Shown: positions 25,619 to 37,056 of the stretch, in pieces | Layout of the letters: each line of letters starts with the position of its first letter | How positions within the stretch are numbered: position 1 is the stretch's first letter | Source: Panax quinquefolius | Taxonomy: Eukaryota; Streptophyta; Magnoliopsida; Apiales; Araliaceae | DNA length: 64,000 nt | Reading direction: 5' to 3' | Assembly: GCA_020205615.1 (NCBI GenBank) | Contig: CM035167.1 | Span: 137,778,568-137,842,567 of the forward strand | Program-made: the position numbers and the translations under genes | Notes under the pieces: generated by a model | Told to the model about the DNA's origin: nothing | What the model saw: the letters and a program-made list of their open reading frames with translations, nothing else | The model's database searches: none

Positions 25619-27985
25619 TGTGGCGCCCCCAAAATTTGGTATACATCACCCATCTTGGGTGCGCCAGAATCGTGGTACAAAATTCAAATACAACTTACTA
25701 ATACAACGCATGTGTATAAATCTGACGACAAAACATAAAGCTGTGAGTTTGAATACAAATATTATCTACTAGATTATACAAACTCGAAAGAAGTCCTCAT
25801 TACAATTATTATCACACTATTTCACGAGAATAGTGAGGACTACTAATCTTATCCTCTGGACCATCACTCCGGTTCCCAGACTCGTCCCGGCTATATTCTC
25901 ATTTCTGAAGAAAACGGTGAAAGAAAGGTGAGCTCAACTAGCCCGATAAAAATATTATGACTAAGATAATGCGAATAAATTATCATTAGTCTTCAACAAT
26001 GTTAAGCGATAAAATATAATAGACATCAAGTTTAAGCTGCGTGAACAAAGCGATCCATTAAAAAGTCAGTAGAAAATAAAATCTACTATCTTTTATGATT
26101 TAAAAAGTTTTTCATCACTTTTATCGAGAGACTCGACAATAAATATTCCACATCATCGAATCACCCTACACTTTTACTGACGAGGATATTCTTTAGTATC
26201 ACGACCACAATTATCCATGCACTACGGGCCGAGAATATTTGTGTATTCATTAATGGTCATGATCATGCCAACAACATCCATCGATGCACTACGGGCCAAT
26301 GAGGACTTTTACCACATCATTTGTAACATTACGGTCGTGATTATACCAAATAATAATCACAGTCATAATCATACCAAGTCCATCCCCATGCACTTCTATA
26401 CCCACGGATGACTTTCAACATAATATAAACATGAGGATGATGACAATGATATAAGAATTCATAAAACAAGTTCAATAATTAATTTGTCCGAGAACTACTA
26501 ATGTCCAAATTGTCGACATGATCTTTGCTTTGTAGAGTAAAATTCAAGAATGATCGAAAAGAATATTTCCATGAAAAGATCTTTGGATGAAGCGAAATAT
26601 CGAGGATATTCTACTAATTTCATGGAGTATAGAAGTCAAAACTTTAACAGTATTTGAGTATAATAAAGAATGGAATAACAAAAGAAATCACCATGCATGC
26701 GGTACTTATGCATAGGCGGGTTATTCAATGAGAATACTAAATAACGGAAACCGAATCGGTGAAATTAAATTGCAAAGCGGGATGTTCAACGAGAATAATA
26801 AAGAATGGAATAACAACAAAAATCACCATGCATGCGGTGCTTACGCATAGACGAGGTTATTCAACGAGAATACTAATAAGATGGAATCGGTTAGGCGTAA
26901 AAGCATACGAGATGAGATATTCAGCAGAATAATAATAAAAATGGAACCGAATTCGGCGTAAAAGCGCCGACGGATGTTCAAAGCGCTTGCGAGACGGGAT
27001 ATTCAACGAGAATAATAAAGAATGAAATAATGAAGAATTTCACCAAGTATAGGGTATCCAGGCGTATCTGAGTTATTCAGCGAATAATAAAGAATGGAAT
27101 AACAATGATTCTCTTCATGAATAAGAAAGAAAAGAATACCCTTACTTAGTAAACAAATAATATTCCCTACCCTTAAGAAGAAAATCTTGGATATATAAGT
27201 AGTGAAGTAGCGAATACTTTCTTCTTTCTCTCTATAGTTTATCTCTCTAGAGTTTGATTGAATTAAATGAAAAAATAATGAAGGAATGAGAAAAATGGAT
27301 TGCGCGTAGTAACTAACTTCATGAGCAGTCCAAATTGATTTACTTTAATCGGACGGTCCATATTTAAAGCAAAATCTTTTAAATAAAATATAATATATTC
27401 TATTTATAATCTAATAAAATGAATAACTTTATAAAAGATTTTACTATGCAAACACTATCAATAAAGGTAATATAATAAAATATAATATATTAATAATTAT
27501 TATTATAATAAAAGATATAACTTTATAAAAGTATTACATTTTACATTTTATATAAAAATTTTTACATATTATTACATTAATAATACCAATAATTATGAGT
27601 GACTTATCACGTAAGCATCGAATAATCAATCTGCGTAATTGCTTATCATCGATAATCATCTGGTGTGTTCTTATTATATTCTTTAACAAGATTGTTTCAA
27701 CGATTAACGGTAAAACTTCGTAGTTATTTTCATAAAAAATTTTTTGTCGTTTTCTCGATCAAATGATAATTACGTTGTGGGTCCACCAATGATTGTCTTT
27801 GTTATGCGAATATTCCTATTAAAAGCGAATATTCCCAGACCAATCGAATATTATATAACAACTTGCGTACTTTGCAAAATTTATAAATATTACCTGGCTA
27901 TAACATTATATCAATTTCACTCCATAATATTCAAAAATAATATTTATAGAAAATTCATCTTTATTTAAAAAGTTTGGGGTTTTAC
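25619..27985 (-). mobile_element. 5' LTR of gypsy element C (family 2, uninterrupted)
   Basis: Starts 'tgtggcgcccccaaaatttg' and ends 'gtttggggttttac'. At 2367 bp it is the same length as the solo LTR at 46022-48388. It carries about six imperfect ~75 bp units (26660-27110) and an AT-rich tract (27380-27600). The bases after it, 'gaacttgatttcaat', rejoin the copia sequence. 'gaac' may be the 'gaaac' target duplication with one base lost. Confidence 0.9.
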
Positions 27986-29020
27986 GAACTTGATTTCAAT
28001 CTTGCTAAACTTGTATCCTTTAATGACGGGGGTTTTACGATTTGTAATTTTGCATGTTAGACCTATTGAGAACTTTCTCATATAGTTTCCTTTATGATAA
28101 TTCCAATATACGGCAGAAACGTTCTCGGTGTATCTCAATTCCTAATCTGAAAAGAAGCGTTACCAAGATCTTTTATTTTAAAGTTATTTGATAGAAATCT
28201 CTTGGTGTTATGTAACATGCTATGTCATTTGTGGCAAGTAATATGTCAATCGACATATAAAACCGAGAAAATATGTTTACTCCCATGAAATTTGTGATAC
28301 ACACAATTATCAACAATATTTGTTTCAAAACCATATGAAACAATGACTTGATGAAATTTGAATTAAGTACCACTGACGAGATGCCTGCTTGAGTCCATAG
28401 ATGGATTTTGTAAATTTGCAAATCATATTCTTTGGGTCTCCAGACACAAAGTTTTCTGGCTGTACCATATATATTGTTTCTTCAATATCACCATTGAGAA
28501 ACCTAGCACACAATTAATATCATGTCTTTGGACAGTGATATTAATTGTAATTGGTACTCTTGTAAAATAAATAAACATTGACGATAATTATGTCAAATAA
28601 TAAATCCATGTTTACATGAATTCATTATTCATATTAGGTTACCTTGATAAGTATCAAATGTTTATCCATCACAAATATGTATGAAATTCGATGAAATATG
28701 AAACCATCTTTGGATTGGTTAATATTTGCAAGAATTACATATACACTTATCATCTATACTCATCACCGTTGCTTTTTGTATTTAAGCACAACAATTTACC
28801 AATTACAACATGTTTGGTATTTTGTTACCCCTGCAATGTATGGAGCCAACATTTAGAAATAACACTTAGCCACTCACATATATGATTTAGACTTCAAAAG
28901 TAAATTGACAACTATCTCTTTTCTAATTTTCATCAATAGTCAACCGTTTTTTTTTTTGTATTAAATCATACTTCATCTGTATATATTAACATGATCCTGT
29001 GCTTCAGAATCATATATATA
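27986..29020 (-). pseudogene. Copia internal unit 2, second segment: reverse transcriptase remnant
   Basis: This continues 12230-12725 across gypsy element C and parallels 10289-11300. On the minus strand it encodes RT fragments, such as NGDIEETIYMVQPENFVSGD and SIYGLKQASRQWY (28513-28325), and the YVDD region near 28250. It has stop codons and frameshifts. It ends in 'cagaatcatatatata', where gypsy element A is inserted into an (AT)n run. Confidence 0.88.
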
Positions 29021-31757
29021 TGTAAGACCCCAACTTATTATTAATGAAATTTAATTTTCTCTATTTATTATTTTGAAATAGTAAGGGTTGATTTGATTAA
29101 TGTGGATAGTTATGGGTAAAATATGCAAATATTTCAAAATAAGCAAGTGGTTATAAAATATTCATTGTTGTCAGGGAATATTAGTTTGTTAAATGGAATA
29201 TTCTTCTTTGTCGGGAATATTAAATGCAACAGTAGCGATCTTTATGGGCCCCATAACGGAAAGCGATTGGATGAAGAAAGCAGCAAATATAAGTTGTTTA
29301 AAAATAACAACGTAGTTATTCTCGAATTAATCTTGTTAAAATACTAAATTGGTTAAAACACGAAGATTAGCACGGTATTGCACCAATTATTGATTCTTAC
29401 GTGAAGAAGCTACTTCTCGATAATGGTTACTGATAATTCTTGTTCGATATTTTATTGATTTAATAATTCTTTGCGTTGATATTTTATAATCTTTGTTGTT
29501 TGATAATTGTCATTACATTATTTTTCATTATCGAAGCAATAATTCATATTATCTGAATAATATTAATAGATAACATTATTGGCAATGTCTAGAAAGTTAC
29601 ATACAGGAGAGGTTTGGTCACCTAATTGCGGCAGCGTGAGGAGAAATTCTTATTGGAAAGCCCCTGCTCTCAGGAGCTGCACGGTTGTCGATATTGTGAT
29701 TACGTAATATTATTTGTAAATAATTAATTATTGATTCATATGATGAGGAAAATATTGATTTTATGTGGATATAGATGGAAAAATTTTAATGTGACAATTG
29801 TTGAAAATTGAAATTTTATTTTTTCTGATAAAATAATTCATTTAAATATATTATTATATTTTAATAATATAATAATGGTGATATTTTACAACGAATGTGG
29901 GATATATGAGTATCTGAGGAGGAAGAGTATTTTTGTTGCAATAAATGTTTAAAACATGTTAAACATGTAAATTGGACCCCATTTATTGGTTGAAATTTGA
30001 TTATAGCACCGTAAAATCGTCTGTTTGTGGATTTGGTCAATTTACATTTTGAAATTTGGAAAAACTTTCTTACGCAAAGTTGTAGAGAATTGAATTTCCT
30101 ATAAAAAGTTGCGAGATTCAATTTTTCTGATAAAAGGACTATTTATTGTGAATTATTGAAGTTAGAAGCTCAAAATAATTGATTTTGGAAGTTTTAATTA
30201 TTATTTTAAAAGAAAAACGTTTTTTTACATTTAAGTGGGCTAACATGTGATATTAATTGCTGAAATCAGATCTTCAAAGATGGGCTAAGGAAATTTATAA
30301 TATATATTAATATTTTATTAAATTTTACGCTTTTGGTCTTCTAGCATTTTCCTATAAATAGGGTCTTTAGGTTAGAATTGAAAATCACACGAAGCGAAGT
30401 TTTCTCTCTATATATTATCGGCGTATTCTTGTGAGTATTTTGAGTATACTTTGAGTATTGTTATCTGGTGCAAGTTCAAGTCATAACTATATCCTGGTTG
30501 TTTATTTAAATCTTGTCTTTTTGAGGTAAGGGATATTATTTTTTTAAGTAATGATATTATTTCTTGATATCATTATCTTTGAAATATTGATCTGAAGTTT
30601 TATCAAATTTAGAACTTTTTCATTGTATGGGTTACTTATTAATGAGTTACTATTCACGAGTTCTTATTAAGCGAGTTCTTATTCACGATTCTTATTCATG
30701 AGTTCTTATTCACGATTCTTATTCACGAGTATTAAATCATGAAGCGTGAAGATGTTTTTTGGGAAATTTCTATCTTTTGGTGTCGAGTTTCTATTCACGT
30801 ATCGGCCTATTATTCTGACTATTCATTCGTAAAAATAAAAATTTTTTCTTTAAATCCAAAATATCTATTACGGATACTAGCTTTGATTGTATCCATGTTT
30901 TGATCATTCTTGAATTTTACACCATTGTGATTATTTTGAGGTATTTTTGGACGTGGATAAAACAAAGTAAATGAATCCTTAATCCTTAATCCTTAATCCT
31001 TGTCATTTTGTTTCACTTTGGATTCGTTTCTTTAAAAATATTTTTCATCATCCTCGGTCTTAAATGATGATATTATGGAATATATTTGGCTTTTAGTAGT
31101 GCAAGATGAATGATTTACGAAGAATATCTTTGGCCGTGGTGCAAAGATGAGCAGTGTTTAGATGAACATGACCCAATGATGAATATCTTTGGCACATGTA
31201 GTGCAAAGATGAATATTTGATTCGGATGTATATTGATTGATGTTACGGGATAAAAGATGAGCGATGAACTTTTAAATTCATACATAGAAGATAGTAGTTT
31301 GCATTCTCTACTTAACTCTTACAATGAATTATTATTTCCATTGCGAATATTAATTTAAAATTTGTTGTCTATTGTATTACATTAGATTTTTTTCTGTTGA
31401 AGACTAATGATAATTTATTGTATATTATCTTAGTCATAATATTCTTCTTGAAATAGTTGAGCTCACCCTTTTCCTTTTTGTTCCATTTTTCTTGTCGGGA
31501 GGCGAGAATATAAGCGAAATCTGCAGTCGGGTATGGAATGAAGGTTCTAGAGAGAGTTGTTTAGTAGTCCTCACCATTTTGTAAAATAATGTATCAATAA
31601 ATGTGATGAGGATTTATTTGAGTATAGATATTATACAGAAGATAATATTTGTATTCAAACTCACAGTTTCTTGTTGTAATAATAAAGTTGTAGTTGTTTA
31701 CATGCCGTGTATTGACAACTCGAGAATGGGTGATGTATACCTATTTTGGGGGTCGCG
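29021..31757 (+). mobile_element. 5' LTR of gypsy element A (family 1, 2.74 kb)
   Basis: It starts 'tgtaagaccccaacttatta' and ends near 'cctattttgggggtcgcgg', followed by a primer-binding site. Notable internal repeats are 'ttattcacgag' units (30650-30730), 'aatcctt' units (30975-31002) and about three ~60 bp units with 'tatctttggc' and 'gcaaagatga' (31085-31215). 'cctataaataggg' at about 30350-30362 is a good TATA-box candidate for the element's promoter. Confidence 0.92.
30350..30362 (+). promoter_or_regulatory. Candidate TATA box in the family 1 LTR
   Basis: 'cctataaatagg' sits about 1.33 kb into the LTR. The same word is kept at 41487-41499 in element B and, reverse complemented, as 'cacctatttatagaaat' near 14350 in the nested solo LTR. 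Transcription would start shortly downstream. The location is inferred from consensus only. Confidence 0.5.
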
Positions 31758-31758
31758 G

Positions 31759-31771
31759 TTGGTATCGAGCT
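31759..31771 (+). other. Primer-binding site of element A
   Basis: 'ttggtatcgagc' directly follows the LTR and matches the 3' end of plant initiator Met tRNA with a short deviation. Elements B (42894) and C have the same site, as expected for this group. Confidence 0.75.
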
Positions 31772-31936
31772 TAGGGATATGATCTCCGGTGGAGATCGGG
31801 AATAGAACTAGGAGGGGGCGGCAGTAAATCCTTCGCTAGTGTGTCCTACCCACCTAAGCTTATTTGATTTATATAGGGATATTATGTGATATATTGATTT
31901 CCTTAATTAACCTTTATTTTATGACATTATTTGAGA

Positions 31937-34900
31937 ATGTCGGTTGAGAATATTAACAATGGAAATGAGGCCGTGGAGACCTTTGTCACTTTCACCAGCG
32001 AGGATAACGTGCAACAGTGGCAATGTTACACACATGAAACAACACCAACCGAAGAGATGATGAGCGAGGGGATGTTTAGAAGCTTTTGCGATTCATGCAA
32101 AATCGAATTTGAGGGAGACTCGTGTTCAAAATCTGAGGAGAAATGATAGTAATTCACGGGTTGTCAAAGCCAGCGATTCGAAGTTGGGACCACGAATTTA
32201 AGGAAAAGCGGATCCGATCATGGCGGAAACATGGGTCAAGCAAATTACCAAGATATTCGATGTCTTGGGATGCACGGAGAGCACGAAGGTTCCATTCGCC
32301 ACCTTTATGTTCCGTGGCGAAGCGGATTCTTGGTGGGAGATGCGTGAAGCGTACCATCGGCCTTTTCGGCGTGTCTTGGGAGACGTTTGAAACTATTTAA
32401 TGACAAATACTTTCACGAAAGTGTTAAATCGTATGAAGGAAGTGGAGTTCATCGATTAGAACAAAACAACATGGCCATTGTCTCGATCTGAGGCAAAGTT
32501 TGCGAGTTATCGAGTTTTGCACCTCATTTGGTGGAGAATGAGGCATTATGGCGTGGATGTTTACGAGAGGTTTGAAACACAGCGTACGATAATATCTCAT
32601 TTCTCGTAAATTTTCTCTCTATTCGGATGTTGTAAACGAGGGCTCAATTATTATTAGGCGAGATAACGAGTACTGCGGTCAACGAGAGGACCACAACGAG
32701 GATCATCTGGGAGATGGTAGTCAACAAAACGACGATAACCGGCGGAGAAAGAAAAGATGGACAAAAATGGTAACCACTCTGGTGGTAATCATGGCCGTGA
32801 AAATAGAAGAAGCGAGTCGGGAGGAGATTTTAAAAAGAGGAGATTTAACAACGACCATGTGAAGGCAGCGGTCTGAGGCGGCAGCGGTTCTAAGTGAGGA
32901 GAACGACCACCCGCGTATATCTTTATAAATCGGGAAAGAGGACATATCGGTCAAACCGTCCACAGCAGTTTAAGGTATCTATAATTATGGAAAGGAAGGA
33001 CATATCGCTCGAGATTATGCATGTAGCGAAACCTAGTTCAATGGGACGGTGACTCAAAAGATCCCGAGAAAAAGTCAAAGTCAGCGATTAGGGAAGAAGC
33101 GTTTGTTGTGGTGGTCAAAATCGAGGAACCCAAACGAGGTGATCACGGGTAAGCTATTTATAAATTCTTGTGAAGTTTATACCTTACTTGAATCTGGGTC
33201 TTTACCCATTCATTTATCTCTCCTGCATGTGCTCAAGCGTTTAAACTTGACTCTGGAGAAATTAGACTTTGACCTATCTGTGGAAACTCTGTTAGGAGAA
33301 ACTTTCACCACATCCACTTGTTTATAAATCTTGTTTGATTCAAGTTGGCACCATCACCTTATCACATTGACCTTATCTCTTTAAAGATACTTGCTTTTGA
33401 TGTGATTTTAGGGGATTGATTGGTTAACTACTCATCATTGCCAAAATTGATTGTTTTACGTAAGGTTGTTAGTTTTCATATTCTAATCAACACTTTATGC
33501 AATTCAAGCAACTAAACCATTAAAATCAATCAACGTCATATCTAATCATAAAAGCTATTCGTTTATTGAAAAAGCGGATGTCAAGCTTTCTTAGCCCATG
33601 TTATGGATTTGAATAAAGACACGTCAATTTTGAATAATATTCCGATTGTTATTGACTTTCTGAAGAACTTCCGAATTTCACCCTACCCCGAGCGTGAAGT
33701 TGAATTCTTTATTGATCTTGAACACGGTACAAAGCCCATTTCTAAAACCCCATATCGAATGGCTCTATTGAACTTGAGGAGTTAAAGGTCCAACTACTGA
33801 GGATTGTTGGACATTGGTTTCGTCTTCGTCTAGTACATCTCCTTGGGGTGCTCTGTTTTATTCGTAAAGAAGAAAGAGCGGGAGTATCGACTTTTATATT
33901 GACTATCGGGAGTTTCCAAGAGCTTAAGAGGAGACTTTTTTGGCTTTTTTAGGCGAAGTTCTAACAATACCATCTGGTTTGGATGGATTTGTTATCTACG
34001 ATGCTTGAGCGAAGGGTTAGGATGTGTTCTCATGCAGCGTGGGAAAGTCATAGCTTTATGCCTCGCGACAACTTAAAGAGTATGAGAGGAATTATCCTAC
34101 TCATGATCTAGAGTTAGCGTGATCTCATTTTCAAGTTAAAAGATATGGAGGCACTATCTATATGGAGAGAAAGTGGAGATATATTGAGACCATAAAAGCC
34201 TTAAATATTTCTTCACTCAAAAAGAACTCAACATGCGGCGGCTGACGTTGGCTCGAGCTATTGAAAGACTACGACCACACTATTCAATACCATCACCGGA
34301 AAAGCGAGCGTGGTGGTACGGCGTTGAGTAGAAGATCATATCTTGAGGGAATGAGTGCGATGATGTCAAGTATACGCGTAGAGCCAACTTTAATAGAAAA
34401 AGTTAAGGTTGCTCAAGCCAATCAGGCGGCGATGCGTATGAAGAAGAAAGTACAAGAAGGATCTATTAGGGCGTGAATTGATGAAGAAGGAATACTTGAG
34501 TCCACTCCGGACTTTGTGTCCCTAACGACTCACGATTTGAAGTCAAGATTATGATGGAGGCTGATATACACCATTTGCAATCCATCCTGGAAGTACTAAA
34601 ATGTATCGTGATCTTCGACATACATTTTGGTGGAACAATATGAAGTGAGAGATTGCAAAGTTTATCTCGATGTGTTTAACTTGTCAACGTGTAAAGTGGA
34701 GCATCTAGTACCCAAGGGTCCGTTGCAACCACTTGAGATTCCGAAATGGAAGTGGGAACACATTACCATGGATTTCGTTACGGGTCTTCCTACGGTTTCT
34801 CAAGGCATCAATGCTATTTGGGTTATTGTTGATAGATTAACCAAGTCTGCTCATTTCTTGCCGTGAACAAGGAGACTTATTCCTTGAACATCTTCTTTAG

Positions 34901-35850
34901 TATGTACGTGAATGAGATTGTGAGGTTACATGGCATGCCGTATCCATAGTTTGGATCGTGACCCAAGATTCACTTCAAGATTTTGGGTTAGCTTGCAAAA
35001 AGCTATAGGGCGCGGATTTGCGATTTAGTTGGCATACCATCCCCAAAATGAATGAGACAATCGAGAGAGAACTATTCAAACTCTTGAAGATCTATTAAGA
35101 CTACGTGTCCTGAACTTCAAGGGGTTGGGATAAGTATTTACCATTGGTGGAATTCTCCTACAACAACAGTTATCAGGCAAGTATAGGTGTGGCTCCATTT
35201 GAAGCATTATATGGACGAAAATGTCGCTCTCCAATATGTTGGGATGAGGTGGGTGAAGCAACATTGTTGGGACCCGAGTTAGTACGTATGACTACTGAAA
35301 AGATCCAAATGATTCGACAACGTATACAAACGGCACAAGATCGACAAAAGAGTTATGCGGATCTTCATCGAAAGGACGTGGAATTTAGTATAGGGGATCA
35401 TGTATTGTTGCGAGTTGCTTCGTGGAAGGGAGTTACAAGATTTGGGAAGAGAGAAAGCTCGATCCATGATTTATTGGTCCATTTCAAATTCTTGACCGAG
35501 TAGGAAATGTAGCCTATAGACTCGCGTTACCTCAAAAGTATGTCTCGTGTTCATAATGTGTTTCACATATCTCATGCTTAAGTAAATATGTGAAAGACCC
35601 GAACCACGTTATAGAGTTAGAACCGGACGAGATAGCCAGAAGACTTAACGTATGAGGAGGTACTGTCGAAGATCTTGGATAGGAAGGAGCATATCCCTAC
35701 TGTCAAAAGGTCATACCACAAGTTAAAGTTTTGTGGAGGAATCATGCTTATAGAGAAATGACACGGGAATTGGAAAGCGGAAATGAAAGCGAGGTATCCT
35801 CACCTTTTGAAACACAGTCGTCACGTTAATTTAGAGGACGAAATTTCATA
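31937..35850 (+). pseudogene. Broken gag-pol of gypsy element A, lacking the RT core
   Basis: Gag starts at ATG 31937 (MSVENINNGNEAVETFVT) and runs to about 32930 with frameshifts. The zinc knuckle near 32970-33025 (YNYGKEGHIARD) has Tyr where Cys is expected. A protease remnant lies at 33150-33330 (LLESGS...FDLSVETLLGETFTTS). RT begins near 33600 ([13 protein letters not shown]), but at about 33905 the sequence jumps from the region before the conserved fingers/palm to RNase H (about 33955-34330), losing roughly 0.6 kb that contains the active site in element C. Integrase covers about 34480-35400 ([35 protein letters not shown]), and a C-terminal tail follows. Compared with C, this copy could not make its own reverse transcriptase. 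Multiple frameshifts and stops are present. Confidence 0.88.
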
Positions 35851-35861
35851 AGGAGGGAGGT
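35849..35861 (+). other. Polypurine tract of element A
   Basis: 'aaggagggaggt' lies immediately before the TGTAAGACC start of the 3' LTR, the standard position for the plus-strand primer of LTR retrotransposons. Confidence 0.8.
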
Positions 35862-37056
35862 TGTAAGACCCCAACTTATTATTAATGAAATTTAATTTTT
35901 TCTATTTATTATTTTGAAATAGTAAGGGTTGATTTGATTAATGTGGATAGTTATGGGTAAAATACATAAATATTTCAAAATAAGCAAGTGGTTATAAAAT
36001 ATTCATTGTTTTTTAAGGGAATATTCGTTTGGTCGTGGAATATTCTTGTTGTCGGGGAATATTAAATGCTGACAGTGCGATCTTTTGTGGGCCCATGCTT
36101 GAGCGATTGGATGAAGAAAACGACAAATATAAGTTGTTTAAAAATAACGGCGTAGTTATTACTGTTATTATCTGTTAAAATACCGGGTGGGTTAAAACAC
36201 GATGCTTTGCAGTATTGCACCAATTATTGATTCTTTTACGTGAGAAAGCCTTCTTCAATAATGGTTACGATAATTCTTATTCGATATTTTATTGATTTAA
36301 TAATTCTTTGCGTTGATATTTTATATTCTTGTTGTTTGATAATTGTCATTACTACATATTTTCATTATCGAAGCAATAATTCATATTATCTGAATAATAT
36401 TAATTGAACAACATTATTAGTAATGTCTAGAAAGTTACATGTCTAAGGAGAGGTTTGGTCACCTAATTACTTGTGATGAAGAAGAAATTCTTATTGGAAG
36501 CCCCTCTTTCTGAGGAGCTGCTTGGTTGTCAATATTGTGATTACGTAATATTATTTGTGAATAATTAATTATTGATTCATATGATGAGGAAAATATTGAT
36601 TTTATGTGGATATAGATGGAGAAAATTTTAATGTGACAATTGTTGAAAATTGAAATTTTATCTTTTTACGATAAAATAATTCATTTAAATATATTATTAT
36701 ATTTTAATAATATAATAATGGTGATATTTTTACAACGAATGTGGGATATATGAGTATCTGAGGAGGAAGAGTATTTTTGTTGTAATAAATGTTTAAAACA
36801 TGTTAAACATGTCGGTGGACCCCATTTATTAGGCGAAATTTGATTATAGCATGTAAAATCGTCCATTTGTGGATTTAGGTCAATTTACATTTGGAATTTG
36901 GAAAAACTTTATTCTGCAAAGTTGTAGAAAATGAATTTCTATAAAAATTCATGAGATTGAATTTTTAGATAAAAGGCTATTTATTATGAATTATTGAAGT
37001 TCAAGCTCTCAAAATAATTGATTTTAGAAGTTTTAATTATTTTTATTAAGAGAAAA
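35862..37056 (+). mobile_element. 3' LTR of gypsy element A, first part
   Basis: The sequence is nearly identical to 29021-30215 at its start (one difference in the first ~49 bp), then diverges in small clusters. It is broken at 'taagagaaaa' by a minus-strand family 2 LTR. The LTR resumes near 39466 after about 250 bp of the expected sequence has been lost. Confidence 0.9.
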
